Origin: Rugalucina vietnamica
Lineage: Eukaryota; Mollusca; Bivalvia; Lucinida; Lucinidae
Length of the DNA stretch: 64,000 nucleotides
Assembly: GCA_964017185.1 (NCBI GenBank)
Contig: OZ024869.1
Coordinates: forward strand, 1,448,501 to 1,512,500
Direction of reading: 5' to 3'
A program made the position numbers and the translations under genes. The notes beneath the pieces were generated by a model that was not told the origin of the DNA, did no database searches, and saw only the letters and a list, made by a program, of their open reading frames with translations. Shown piece after piece: positions 1 through 10,222 of this stretch (positions are counted from its first letter, which is position 1; each line of letters opens with the position of its first letter).

Positions 1-483
1 AAATTTGTCCTGAATGGTTTTGTAGCTGGCATGTACTGTAAACGCCTGAAAATACAAACATTAACGGTTTTACATTGAAAAACGTTACGATTTCCCAACT
101 GATCATTGGGGAAAAGACAAGTAGGCAATGATCAGGAAAAGGTGCAATCAGAAAGAAATTCCCACTCAAAAAACCGAGGTGGGAAAAAAGTTGACAATTA
201 GGTACTTATACTTAGAGAACATATCGTAAGCCGAGTGGGCAGCTACTTCCCAAAAGGCGGCCACTCAGTTACCCGAACTTAACTAAAACTATGAAAACGT
301 TCATATGGTTCAAACAGCACAAAAAACCGACTCCAAAAAACCACAACAGAAGTATCGCCTTGGAACGATCAGTAATATAAAACTACTAGGGGGCTTAAAC
401 CGGTTTTACAGGGCCCTAACCTCATCCTCGTCTTCTGCAGTGGTTCACAACATTTAATTAGTTGTTCGATCCTCGCGGTGAAT
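1..483. other. Unassigned flank, no gene seen
   Basis: AT-rich sequence left of the nested transposon stack. I see no credible ORF, RNA gene or clear repeat. It ends at the left copy of a 6-bp direct repeat (CTCTAA, 484-489) that flanks the large inverted-repeat element. Confidence 0.5.
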
Positions 484-489
484 CTCTAA

Positions 490-869
490 TATGGAAGGCA
501 AAAGCCGTCAAAAGTCCCATTTTTAAATGAAACAGGCAAAGTAGAAATGAACTAATTCATTTTCAAATAAAACAAACCGTAATATCACATAAAACGATCG
601 AAAATGACACAAAACAATTCCTATTGTGAAACGGACCAATACATTTCAAAATAAGAAGACAAAGTAGAAATGAACTAATTCATTTTCAAATAAAATAAAC
701 CGTTATATCACACAAAACAAACGAAAATGACAGAAAACAGTTATGTGAAACAGACCAATTCATTTTAAAACCAAACAATCAACTTCGCCAAATGGGACAA
801 CTTGAAATCAAACGACACAAACGTTTCCCAAACCAAACAATTGATTCTGAAATAAATCTATCCGGTAAT
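490..869 (+). repeat. Left terminal inverted repeat, outer part
   Basis: This matches the reverse complement of about 9965-10222 with scattered substitutions and some internal duplication: the stretch around AATGAACTAATTCATTTTC occurs twice here (about 546 and 671) and once on the right. It stops at TCCGGTAAT (861-869), where the LINE insertion begins, and resumes at 4174. Confidence 0.7.
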
Positions 870-3800
870 CTGTATCTGTATTAACTTCTTTCCATCCTTC
901 ATAGGACAACCGCACATGTAGTTTCACATATACGTAGGTCAAATGTCTTTATATGAGTTATAGTTCTTGTGTTTTTGTTTGTTTAGTAGTCTTTAAATCT
1001 ATACTGGTGTATTTGATGTCAGGAATTCTAGCGTTGCCTTTTCGGGATTGCTTTTAAAAGTTTATATCTTGACCCTATCAAGCTGTGGATCAGTCTTCTG
1101 TTATGGAATTCTACTGTAGACAGTCTTTCAATACTTCTTTTCCAGTTCCCCTGTTTTTTTATTAAAATTGTACAGTCCAATATTATCTGCAGTTGAGTAT
1201 CTTCTGATAGTTCATGAAACTTAACACCATGGTTCTGGTTTAGTTCTGAGCTAATGTCCTGTATAATTGGCTTCCTCACAAGATCGAGAGTATCACAGTA
1301 TAGGATAAAATGTTCTAAGGTTTCTTCAGCTATATTACATAACTGACAGGTCGGATTCACTGCAGACTGGTTACAGGAAGATCTTGTTGACTGTAAGGTG
1401 TAGGCACCACATAACATTTTCAGCTTCGCAGCTATTCTGTTAGTGTCTCTCACTGATGTTGGTTCAATTTGCAGAAGGGTGTGAAGTACTCCAGGTTTAT
1501 ATTGTTCTAGATTTATATATCTGAGAGTCTTATATAACTTTGTTTGCCGCACTAGATATTCCCTCCAGTAGCAGTTCAGGTTTTTACTGATTAACTTTTT
1601 CCATTCTTGTTTTGAGGGTGGATCATTTAAATAAACATCTGCATCCTCAAGATCATATTTCCAGAGCAGCTTTTTCACATCAATAAACCAGCTGTTACTT
1701 TTTAGGGTTTTAACTGTTGTTTGTCTAATAGCTAGTCGTTTTTCAATTGAGTCCCTGGACTGATTACATACGTTGTTGAAGAATATGAGTATTTTCTTGT
1801 GTATTTGTGCTTCTATTGGTAAAAGTCCCGTAAGAATATACACTGCAGCATCAGGAGTGTTCACAGGAACAGATAACACTTGCTTTAACAACTTTTTCTG
1901 ATACAGTTCTAGGCGATCTAGTTGCGACTTGTTCAACAGGATGATTTCAAGCCCGTATAACAGCACAGGAAGGATATAAATCCTTATAAGGTGTATCGTT
2001 GTTTGTGGATCTAGCCCGTTATGTCCGTGAAGACCAGAGGCAAACAGGCTGTAAGCTGTCCGGCGAGCTCTGCTGATGTTGTGGCTGACATTCTCATCAC
2101 CAGTTTTGTTTGTTGTTATCCCCCTTTTGATCCCCAAATGAGTAGCAACATTTACATTTTCAAGTTTCTGCCCATTTAATTCAAATTGCGGTTGATGTAC
2201 ACTTCTAGATCTATTTCCAGGTTGGGCTGTCAAACATACACTCTTAACCGGTTGGAGTTCATAACGTTCCATTGAAGAAAAGTCTTGCGTCTCAGAAACC
2301 ATAGTCTGCCCCTCGCTAACTTCCCTACACCCCACTGTCAAATCGTCAGCACAAGCAGAGGATGCACAATATATTGACCCTATTTTGATTCCGAGGTTTG
2401 AATCTTGGAGTCTATCTAACAGTGGATTAATATGGACTTTATATAATCCGGAACTTAATATTCCTCCTTGCCTCACTCCAACACGGATATTGAATGGCTC
2501 AGACTTTTCACCCGCCCACTTTATTATACTGGTTGCATTCTGATGCATGTCATTGATGAGAATCCAATGTTTGTCTTGTACGCCAGTATGATACAGTCGT
2601 CTCATCATGTGGTTATGGTTAACCACATCAAACGCAGACTTAGCATCCAGGAAGATGAAATGGGCTGTATCCCGTGCGTCCTTGCATTCCCTGATTGATT
2701 CCTCAACAATGAGAGCAGCATTTAATGGCGAAGTTTTGGCAGTGAATCCTCTTTGTGCCACGTTCTGTTTACCGTCAATTGTTGGTTGGACCCTATTTCT
2801 GAGAACTGCTTCAATAATCTTTCCAACAACTGGAAGTACCGTTATTCCCCGATAGTTCTTGGAGTTATTTCTTTCTCCTTTATTCTTATAAATAGGGGTT
2901 AAAAGTCCTGCTTTCAGTCCGTCTGGTATTTCACCCGTTTCAAATATGATATTTAGTGCGCAGAGTAGAAACTCCAGTGCAGATTCACCAGCATATAACA
3001 CATTTTCAATGGTGAGACCATATATATCAGCTGATTTTCCAGTGTTTATTTGTGATATGGCTTTTCTAAGTTCATCAAGAGTTATTTGCTCAATTTCGGT
3101 TTGTCTGACTAATTCCTTAATCGAGTCAAATTCACTGTTCACTTGTGAATGAAATTTTTCATCATATACAGCAGTTGTTGCACCATTTGCCAATAATTCG
3201 AAATGTTCTTTAAACCCATGTAAAATCTGTGTTTCACCCTTGAAAGTTGCATCACCCACCTGTAGATCCTCGATAAAATTTCTACCCTGTCCACGTTGCT
3301 TATTGACTAATTTATGGAAAAGTTTAGAATCCCGAGTTCTTGTTGTAATGATATTCATTTTTTCTTCACTCTGTCTTTTTGCTTGTTCTACCCGACATGA
3401 TCGTCTAAAAGATCTTTTGCATTCCTTTTTCATAATTAAAAAGTCATTATTTGGGTCATTTGGTTTGCCTTGTTCATTCCATATTTTAATAGATGAACGT
3501 AATAACTTCAAGTTGGCTGATATTTCAGGTGTCCACACTTTAAGTTTCGGCTTTGAAGTCCAAATCTTCCGTTTGGGAATAATTTCAGATACTGCCTCAT
3601 TCACTACTGTTGTGAAAGTGTCTATAATTACTTCTGCTTGATTAGAGCACTGATCAAGTGAGGTTTTAGTCTTTCTGAGCTTCTGTTCAACTAATGTTTC
3701 ATATAAATGTTTATCAACTTTCTTCCAATTGGTCTTCTGTGACTTTTGAACTTTCTTTTCAGAGTTTACTTTTGACTTTTGAATTGTGATTGTACTACCT

Positions 3801-4173
3801 ATCTGTATTTTCACTGGTAGATGATCAGATACGTTATTGTCTATTTGGATAATTTCTTTCTCGGATAACAGTTCAAAGCTTTTAACTTTATGTAAGAAGT
3901 AGTCTATCTCAGAGCACTCCATTCCATTTGACTTTATGAACGTTTTTCCTGTACAAGAGTATTGAAAATTGCAGTCTTCCACAAAATTTAAAAGATAGTC
4001 TTTTCTTTGATTTTTACTGCTTTTGTTGGAGAGGTCTTCGTTTAGGTCGCCTCCTATTACTATATCGTGAGTCTGATTGTACTTTTGGTATATTTCATGG
4101 ATTTGATCCACACAGTCTTGAAATTCTATGGTTGAGTCTGTGTTACCACGAGTTGGCATATATATCGATATGA
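870..4173 (-). mobile_element. 5'-truncated non-LTR retrotransposon (LINE A)
   Basis: A minus-strand LINE inserted in the left inverted repeat of the outer element. Comparison with the uninterrupted right repeat, where CCGGTAATAAAAAAAGG is continuous, places the junctions at about 869/870 and 4173/4174. Any target duplication is short (TAAT or ATAAT). The upstream half of the endonuclease is missing, so the copy is 5'-truncated, as is typical of target-primed reverse transcription. The 3' end on the minus strand lies near 870, after about 150 bases of 3' UTR, and has no long poly-A tail. Confidence 0.8.
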
Positions 4174-4195
4174 TAATAAAAAAGGTGCAGGTCAA
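1028..4195 (-). CDS. Endonuclease/reverse transcriptase polyprotein of LINE A, N-terminally truncated
   Basis: The frame is open for 1055 codons. The first nine residues come from the surrounding inverted repeat, so the methionine is fortuitous; retrotransposon protein begins about residue 10 at SIYMPTRGN. Seen in order: the C-terminal half of an APE-type endonuclease (GGDLNED 48-54, EIDYF 96-100, SDHLP 123-127), a linker, then a reverse transcriptase. The RT shows a KNYRGITVLP segment near 446-455, FLDAKSAFD at 515-523 (catalytic Asp), GVRQGGILSS near 573-582 and CADD at 615-618 (the YxDD box). Near the C-terminus is a C-x2-C...H...C cluster (CQLC...HFILYC), a likely zinc knuckle. With the N-terminal endonuclease half absent this copy cannot be autonomous, yet RT and C-terminus have no stop, suggesting recent insertion. 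The clade within the Jockey/I/CR1 group is unresolved. Confidence 0.85.
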   Translation of the reverse strand: MTCTFFIIISIYMPTRGNTDSTIEFQDCVDQIHEIYQKYNQTHDIVIGGDLNEDLSNKSSKNQRKDYLLNFVEDCNFQYSCTGKTFIKSNGMECSEIDYFLHKVKSFELLSEKEIIQIDNNVSDHLPVKIQIGSTITIQKSKVNSEKKVQKSQKTNWKKVDKHLYETLVEQKLRKTKTSLDQCSNQAEVIIDTFTTVVNEAVSEIIPKRKIWTSKPKLKVWTPEISANLKLLRSSIKIWNEQGKPNDPNNDFLIMKKECKRSFRRSCRVEQAKRQSEEKMNIITTRTRDSKLFHKLVNKQRGQGRNFIEDLQVGDATFKGETQILHGFKEHFELLANGATTAVYDEKFHSQVNSEFDSIKELVRQTEIEQITLDELRKAISQINTGKSADIYGLTIENVLYAGESALEFLLCALNIIFETGEIPDGLKAGLLTPIYKNKGERNNSKNYRGITVLPVVGKIIEAVLRNRVQPTIDGKQNVAQRGFTAKTSPLNAALIVEESIRECKDARDTAHFIFLDAKSAFDVVNHNHMMRRLYHTGVQDKHWILINDMHQNATSIIKWAGEKSEPFNIRVGVRQGGILSSGLYKVHINPLLDRLQDSNLGIKIGSIYCASSACADDLTVGCREVSEGQTMVSETQDFSSMERYELQPVKSVCLTAQPGNRSRSVHQPQFELNGQKLENVNVATHLGIKRGITTNKTGDENVSHNISRARRTAYSLFASGLHGHNGLDPQTTIHLIRIYILPVLLYGLEIILLNKSQLDRLELYQKKLLKQVLSVPVNTPDAAVYILTGLLPIEAQIHKKILIFFNNVCNQSRDSIEKRLAIRQTTVKTLKSNSWFIDVKKLLWKYDLEDADVYLNDPPSKQEWKKLISKNLNCYWREYLVRQTKLYKTLRYINLEQYKPGVLHTLLQIEPTSVRDTNRIAAKLKMLCGAYTLQSTRSSCNQSAVNPTCQLCNIAEETLEHFILYCDTLDLVRKPIIQDISSELNQNHGVKFHELSEDTQLQIILDCTILIKKQGNWKRSIERLSTVEFHNRRLIHSLIGSRYKLLKAIPKRQR

Positions 4196-4300
4196 ACAAA
4201 ATACCGAAAAATAGAATACACGTGTATTAATAAAATGGACCCGAGTCAGTTCGGCCCAAAACGACTAACTTGGAAGGCGTCAAATGCCTCATCATGATCG
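4174..4300 (+). repeat. Left terminal inverted repeat, inner part
   Basis: Resumption of the left inverted repeat after LINE A. GGACCCGAGTCAGTTCGGCC (about 4235-4255) is matched in reverse complement near 9898-9917. It leads directly into the satellite arm. Confidence 0.7.
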
Positions 4301-4400
4301 AACATCATCATCATCATAATCATCATCATCATCGATCATCATCATCGATCATCATCATCGTCGATCATGATGATGATGATCGATCATCATCATGATCGAC

Positions 4401-4494
<94 letters not shown>

Positions 4495-5095
4495 GATCCT
4501 CACCAAGATGATCGATCATCATCATCATGATCGATCATAATCATCATGATCGATCATCATCATCATTATCATCAATCATCATCGTCATGATTGATCATCA
4601 TCATCATATTCATCATGATCGATCATGATTATGAATCATGATGGTCGATCATGATGATGATGATTGATCATGTTGATGTTCGAGGATGTTGATTATGATG
4701 ATCGATCATGATGATGATGATCGATCGATCATAATGATGATGGTCGATGATGATGATGATGATGATCGATCGATCATAATGATGATCGAGATGATCGATC
4801 ACGATGATGACGATGATGATCGATCATGATGATTGATCATGATGAAGATGATCGATCATCATGGTGATGATCGATCATGATGATGATCGATCATGATGAT
4901 GATCGATCATGATGATGATCGACCATGTTGATGATCTATCATGATGGTGATGATCGATGATGATAATGCTGATCGATCATGTTTATCGATCATGATGATC
5001 ATGATGATCGATCATCATGATGATGAGCGATCATGATAGTCATCAGCATGATCGTCGATGATGATGATCGATGATAATGATGATCGATCATGATC
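4297..5095. repeat. ATC/GATC-rich satellite arm, left
   Basis: About 800 bases of CATCAT and ATGATGATCGATCATGATGATG units. The first part is mainly ATC-phase and, from about 4620, the sense switches to GAT/ATG-phase. The array is therefore largely self-complementary and rich in GATCGATC and ATCGAT palindromes. It ends at the tail of the CR1-like LINE near 5096. A shorter related arm lies at 9680-9862. Confidence 0.85.
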
Positions 5096-5172
5096 TGAAT
5101 CTGAATCTGAATAGTTTACTGGTGACACGCCAAATGACATTATTTCACCAGGGGGTTCGGATGGGGGAGAAA

Positions 5173-5592
5173 TTAGTCCCTTGAACGCACGGGTGTAGCG
5201 AACTTGGACACACAGTCATCAGACATTTCAGCAGAGGAGATAAGTGAATCAGGGAGGTCATTCCAGTCCCTGATAGTCTGTGGAAAGAAACTACTTTTGT
5301 ACGCTTCTTTGCTAGCTGAAGGTATCTGAAAAGCCAAAGAGTGTTGATTTCTACAACGCCTATTCTTTGGGATAAGGTCATCTGTGGGTATTCTGGCTTT
5401 ACCCTTTAGACCTTTGTATAGCAATATAAGTCTACTATCCTTCCTCCTTTTCTTAAGAGATTCCCATTTCAGTTGACCTAAAATGCCAGTCATGCTCCCA
5501 GTTTCAAAAACATAATTTCCCGTCACAAACCTTGCCGCACGATTTTGTACTTTTCCAGTTCTTCCTGGAGGCCATGAGTGTGAGGGTCCCAA
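5173..5592 (-). pseudogene. C-terminal end of the LINE B polyprotein, in a shifted frame
   Basis: This frame continues the LINE B reverse transcriptase after a 1-base frameshift. The upstream frame reads ...LQEELEKYK, whereas this one reads KVQNRAARFVTG, the typical CR1/L2 motif following the RT. Restoring one A in the run at 5551-5554 (T-run on the plus strand) would give EELEKVQNRAARF. The tail contains IPKNRRCRNQHSLAFQIP and FFPQTIRDWNDLP, both usual for the LINE C-terminus. The frame ends in a stop near 5173. The shift is either a real inactivating mutation or an assembly error in a homopolymer. Confidence 0.8.
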
Positions 5593-8311
5593 ACTGAGCT
5601 TCCATATTCCAAGACCGGCCGCACCAGTCCTTTATAAGCTGCTTCTTTCACATCTGGGGGACAAGAATACAAATTTCTCCTTAAGAATCCGAGAGTTCTG
5701 TTAGCCTTTGTACAGACATTGGAAATATGAGTATTCCATTTCAAATCATTTGTGATAGTTACACCCAGGTATTTTATGCTTTCAACGTTTTCCAGTACAG
5801 TGCCCTCAAGGGTGTAGTTAGCCTGTATCTTATTAGACCGTTTATTTGTCAGCTGCATCATGTTGCATTTGACGGGTTGAAATCTCATTCCCCATTTCCT
5901 AGCCCAACTGCCTAAACGATCAATGTCTCTCTGAAGTTTCAATGTATCCTCTTCATTCTTGATTTCACGATAGCAAACACAATCATCAGCAAAGAGTCTT
6001 ATTTCAGACTCAATGTCTGCTGAGATGTCATTTATATACAAGGAAAACAGCAAGGGGCCGAGAACGGTGCCCTGAGGGACACCCGACACAACCGGAGCCC
6101 AATCCGATTTAATACCATTAACCACTACCCTTTGTTGTCGGAAACAAAGGAAAGCATTTATCCAATTCAGTGTTGTCCCACCTATTCCATAGCTAAACAA
6201 TTTGCTTTTAAGGAGTTCATGGGGAGGAGTATCAAAAGCCTTTTCAAAATCGAGTATAAAAGTGTCGACCTGGCCTTTTTTGTCTAAGATTTTGGCCCAG
6301 TCATTTATCACTGTAGTCAACTGAGTTTCACAGCTATGCCATTTCCTAAATGCGTGTTGCCTGTCCAACAAGAGTTCGTGTTCATCAAGATGGGCCATAA
6401 TATTTGAGCATACAATATGTTCAAGAAGCTTACAAGGAATGCATGTCAAAGAAACAGGGCGGTAATTGCGGGCAAGTGACCTGTCGCCCTTCTTAAACAG
6501 GGGGCAAATATTAGCAAGAGACCATTCTTTAGGAATTTCACCTGTATCAATTGACTGCTGGAAGAGATGGGCGAATACCGGCCCTAATTCCACAGCCAGT
6601 TCCTTTAGGACTCTGGGATGAAGCTCATCAGGCCCTAAGGCTTTAGACGGGTTTAGACCTTTGAGAAGTTTGGTCACCCCTTCCTTTGTGACAACAATAT
6701 CATGCATGAATGGGGCAGATCTATCCATAAGAGGGACCTGTTTGTATTCACTTTTAGTGAAAACATCCGAGAACTGACCATTAAATTCTTCCGCCTTCTC
6801 AAATTCGGATTGTGCAATTCCACTTCCATTTCTCTTTTTCAACGGGGTAATACCTTGGGTATCTTTTTTCTGACTGTTTATGTACCTGTAAAAATCTCTA
6901 GGATTAGCCTTAACATCGCCTACCAAGTTGTTCACGTAAAGATCATGCTGCTTCCTGATATCAGCTTTGATCTCTTTCCGTAAAGATTCAAATTTAGATC
7001 TAAATTTTGCACTACCAGTCTTTTTAGCTTTTGCATGAGTTGCATTTTTTCTGCGAATCTTCCTCCTTATTTCAGGTGTTATCCAAGGGACAGAGGAAAC
7101 TGAGCGACTAGTTTTTGAGGGGATATGTTTATCTGCCGATTCCTGAATAAACGATGTAATGAGATTGAAATTTTCCTGGACGGACCGAGTATCTGAGTAA
7201 CCGTTGAAGTATCTTTCCTTTGCAAATTTAAGTGTTTCTGCTCTCATAGATTCATAATCACCTTTCTGATAACGATACACTTTTCTCCTAGGTTTCTTTA
7301 TTGGGGGGATAGCAATTTTCAAAGTGCCAGAAACAATGTCATGATCACTGAGCTTATCCGGGGAATGAATGTCTGCAAACTGACCAGGAAGGGAGGTCAA
7401 AATTAAGTCCAAAGTATTTCTTTCTCTGGTGGGGAAATTGACTAATTGTTCCAAACCGTGGTCATTCATGATATCTATCAAAATCTGACCCTCCGTCTGA
7501 CTCAATGATGACCCAGATTTGCTGAGTCTGTCCGGCCATACAATATCTCTAAAGTTGAAATCACCTAAAACGTGAATTAAGGGGGGTTTGTTGCCTTTAT
7601 TAATATTTTTGATTTTGTCAAGCTGTTCTCTAAATAAATTGTCAAACTTTTCCAGGGAATTCAATAAGTCATTTCCATTGTCCGATACTGGTAAATGACC
7701 ATCGAAGGGTGGTCGATACCAGCTAGCCACAAAGTGAGTTTTCTTATTTACAAAAAGTTTGACCCAAACTGACTCTGGGTCATTGTCCAATTCTGTGAGG
7801 GGCATGTGTGGGATGTCCTTGTGCACAAGAAGCATAACACCACCACCATTTAAGGTTCTATCCTTTCTGTACACGCTGTATGGAAAAGATTCCGGAAATA
7901 ATTCAGACGTTAATATGGAATTGTCAATTTTTGTCTCCTGAATCGCCAAAATCTGGGATTGATGAAAATCAATGAAGGCCAACAACTCAAGTTTTTTGCC
8001 TCTTATACTGTTTATGTTGATACTGGAAAATTTCAGACCACTAATAAAACTGTTTTTGCTAGTCAAGGTTTCAGTGGACTTGGTTCCATGACCTTTTGCA
8101 AGTAGGTCAAACCTATTTTCACTTTCCAAGTTTAACTGTTCATTGAAAAAAGAGTCTGAGAAATTGAAAAAGTCACATTTTGGGCAAATCCATGTACAGT
8201 TTGAGTTTTGCATTGTTTCATACTCTGAGTCTGACATAAAAGAACAGTTATTGTGCACCCACATTTCACATTTGTCACACTGGACAGCCTTATGGGAATT
8301 CAAAACAGCAC
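5523..8311 (-). CDS. LINE B ORF2: zinc finger, endonuclease and reverse transcriptase
   Basis: An open frame of at least 926 codons, counted here from the Met at 8303. In order: the second half of a PHD-like zinc module (CDKCEMWVHNNC 9-20, WICPKC 38-43); an APE endonuclease about 93-330 with QETK around 122-125, HVLGDFNFRD near 244-253 and SDHD 319-322; and a reverse transcriptase about 540-850. The RT has RNYRPVSLTC near 612-621, FILDFEKAFD near 682-691, SGVPQGTVLGP 740-750 and FADDC 771-775. The Met at 8303 is not the true start: the frame is open to the MITE junction at 8311 and resumes across it at 8763-9133. The 3' end is frameshifted near 5553 and continues in 5173-5592. The protein would nick DNA and reverse transcribe its RNA at the target. 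Confidence 0.85.
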
Positions 8312-8319
8312 CACTGCAT

Positions 8320-8753
8320 GGTGGGGTATGAAAGCCCTTGCCGAGCCGAGCTGAGAGAAGACCCTGCCGAGCCAGGTTTTTGACTTATTATTGCTAAAAG
8401 CTGGATATCTTCGAGGCAAATAATATTCAGAATGATATTTTATAGCATTTGGAATGATTTTATATTATTGGAAACCTTTTACATAAACTCAATTATGATA
8501 ATTTGCCAAATTTATTGGATTTGATAGAAAATCTCAGCTTTTGTACCAGTCGAATAGAAAAATGCCATCAAAAATTGTTTTCAAATTAATCATGATGAAC
8601 AATATCTTCAGTATCTGTGCAATTGTATCTATTTCATCATATGAAATCATTAATTTTTGGTATTTTGAGTTAATTTGGCAATTATAAGTCCATAACCTGG
8701 CTCGGCAGGGTCTTTCTCTCAGCTCGGCTCGGCAGGGTCTTTCATACCCCACC
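8320..8753. mobile_element. 434-bp MITE with ~58-bp inverted repeats and 9-bp TSD
   Basis: Termini GGTGGGGTATGAAAG and CTTTCATACCCCACC are perfect complements, and the inverted repeats extend to about 58 bases with few mismatches (shared GCCGAGCCGAGCTGAGAGAA). The element is flanked by the exact 9-bp direct repeat CCACTGCAT at 8311-8319 and 8754-8762. The interior is AT-rich and non-coding. A 9-bp duplication is typical of Mutator-like elements, though 8-10 bp also occurs in other groups. It interrupts the LINE B ORF between its two zinc-finger segments. Confidence 0.9.
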
Positions 8754-8762
8754 CCACTGCAT

Positions 8763-9133
8763 AGGCTGCATTCAGCTTTGCAGTTTGAACAATACCAAGA
8801 ATCATTATCCGACTCAATCTTTTGTAACTCAACGGGACCAAGATTTACGCAAGACGCATGGAAGCGTTTCTCGCAATCTTCACATTTAACTGCTTTCTCG
8901 GCTGCCTTGCAATACTTCTTGCATGTGCGGCACTGGAACCTGGGGCCTGGGTTCATTTCGATATCTCCAGCCAAAATAATAAGAATCAACAAGTTTGTTC
9001 CCTGTGAAGGATTGAAACTGCGTAATCCTTCGGAGCCTCTTCGGTTACCAATTTTCCTTGTAAAGGCCAAACTCTGAGCAATTCTACCAACTGAATTTCC
9101 AAATCCTATACTACAGTCCTGGTTTCCATCCAA
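8763..9133 (-). CDS. N-terminal part of LINE B polyprotein with 2A peptide and zinc finger
   Basis: From the Met at 9133 the protein has a hydrophobic stretch (LLILIILAGD) followed by GDIEMNPGP at residues 56-64. This is the D-x-E-x-N-P-G-P signature of 2A ribosome-skipping peptides; cleavage would fall between Gly63 and Pro64. Next is a Cys/His module (CRTC 68-71, then CEDC, HASC and WYCSNC) resembling a PHD/RING finger. The frame then meets the MITE at 8753. If the MITE and one 9-bp duplicate are ignored, the frame runs directly into 5523-8311 (ECSLCSG then AVLNSHKAV). APE-type non-LTR elements with N-terminal 2A sequences are known from other invertebrates. The short product released upstream of 2A would be about 63 residues. 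Confidence 0.8.
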
Positions 9134-9679
9134 AATATCTCCTGATGTTGTCCACTTTCAAACACAGAGCCCGAAGACCAACAACAAAGCCAACCTGAGG
9201 AGCAGCGGACAAGACTTCGGTGTATGGAAACAACATACCAGCTCTTTTCCAACCCGACAAGTCAACCGCCCCACAGTTGGACCGACAAAACCTGAAGCCA
9301 TGAGTTCCAATTCAAATGATCGATTAAACAAAAAGACCTTCAATCACTATATGAAAAAAAGTGGGTGGGGGAAGGTCAAACCAGAAAAACTATTCAGATT
9401 CTTTAACTTTTATGACAGATCGTTGCAGCCCTGCTAGAGCCGTTCAATGTCACTGTCAATGAAGCTTGAACAAATTCTGGTCCAAAAGCTTGTCAGCTCT
9501 CAGGCCAAAAAGTTTCAAGAAAAGAAATTTTCAAGTAAAGTACGAATCGTTTTGGCGCGAATCGCACAACTAAGAAAAATCGACGCTTAGACTCTTAATT
9601 TGGGGAAAAACAGCGACCAACAATGAGAAATTGCAGGTCCCAAACTTCTTGACCTAAAGTCGGGAAGTTTTACGAACAA
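9134..9679. other. Probable 5' region of LINE B or element interior, no gene recognised
   Basis: Sequence between the LINE B start codon and the right satellite arm. A 61-codon minus-strand frame (9158-9343) has no recognisable motif. The first few hundred bases are likely LINE B 5' UTR. The exact LINE boundary cannot be set without another copy. Confidence 0.4.
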
Positions 9680-9862
9680 TGATGATGATCGTTCATGATG
9701 ATGATGATGATCGATCGATCATGATGGTCATCGATCATGATGATGACTATCGATCGTCATGGTGATGATCGATAATGCTGATGATGATAATGATGATCGA
9801 TGATGGAAGATCATGATGATCGATCATGATGATAATGATGATGATGATATTCGATCATGATG
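9680..9862. repeat. ATC/GATC-rich satellite arm, right
   Basis: ATGATGATCGATCATGATG-type units, the same theme as 4297-5095 but only about 180 bases long. It directly abuts the right inverted repeat. Confidence 0.85.
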
Positions 9863-10222
9863 AGACTTTGACGTTTTCCAAGTAAGTCGTTTTGGGCCGA
9901 ACTGACTCGGGTCCATTTAATATTCGATTTTTCGGTATTTCGTTTGACCTACACCTTTTTTTATTACCGGATAGGTTTGTTTCAGAATCAATTGTTTGGT
10001 TTGTGAAACGTTTGTTTCGTTTGATTTCAAGTTGTCCCATTTTGCGAAGTTGATTGTTTGGTTTTAAAATGAATTGGTCTGTTTCACATAAGTAATTGTT
10101 TTGTGTCATTTTCGTTTGTTTTATGTGATATAACGGTTTATTTTATTTGAAAATGAATTAGTTCATTTCTATTTTGTCTATTTCATTTAAAATGGGACTT
10201 GTGACGGCTTTTGCCTTCCATA
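9845..10222 (-). repeat. Right terminal inverted repeat
   Basis: Uninterrupted counterpart of the left inverted repeat. It shows the empty site for LINE A (CCGGTAATAAAAAAAGG on the minus strand). An 84-codon minus-strand frame at 9855-10109 lies entirely inside this repeat and has no protein features. Confidence 0.75.

Larger units (their letters stand above)
5096..9133 (-). mobile_element. Nearly complete CR1-like non-LTR retrotransposon (LINE B) with 2A peptide
   Basis: A minus-strand LINE with zinc-finger modules, an APE endonuclease and an RT. It ends (low coordinates) in a short ATTCAG-type microsatellite tail at 5096-5115 (CTGAATCTGAATCTGAATAG on the plus strand). Microsatellite tails in place of poly-A are a CR1/L2 trait. 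The 5' end on the minus strand is at or slightly beyond 9133. A 434-bp MITE (8320-8753) splits its ORF and a 1-base deletion near 5551-5554 shifts its C-terminus. Otherwise it is intact, so the insertion is probably young. A second copy of its 3' tail lies at about 60752-60816. Confidence 0.85.
490..10222. mobile_element. Large inverted-repeat DNA element carrying nested LINEs
   Basis: The left end begins TATGGAAGGCAAAAGCCGTC at 490 and its reverse complement ends at 10222. The inverted repeats run about 490-869 plus 4174-4300 on the left and about 9845-10222 on the right. The left one is split by a LINE. Both ends are bordered by the 6-bp direct repeat CTCTAA (484-489 and 10223-10228), as expected of a target-site duplication. 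Inside each inverted repeat lies an ATC/GATC-rich satellite arm. The interior is filled by a second LINE, and I find no transposase, so the element is non-autonomous. A 6-bp duplication with TAT termini would suit the IS3EU superfamily, but that assignment is a guess. It could also be called a foldback-type element. Confidence 0.7.

Noticed and set aside
2468..3641. Plus-strand frames of 68-133 codons
   Set aside because: Antisense of the LINE A reverse transcriptase.
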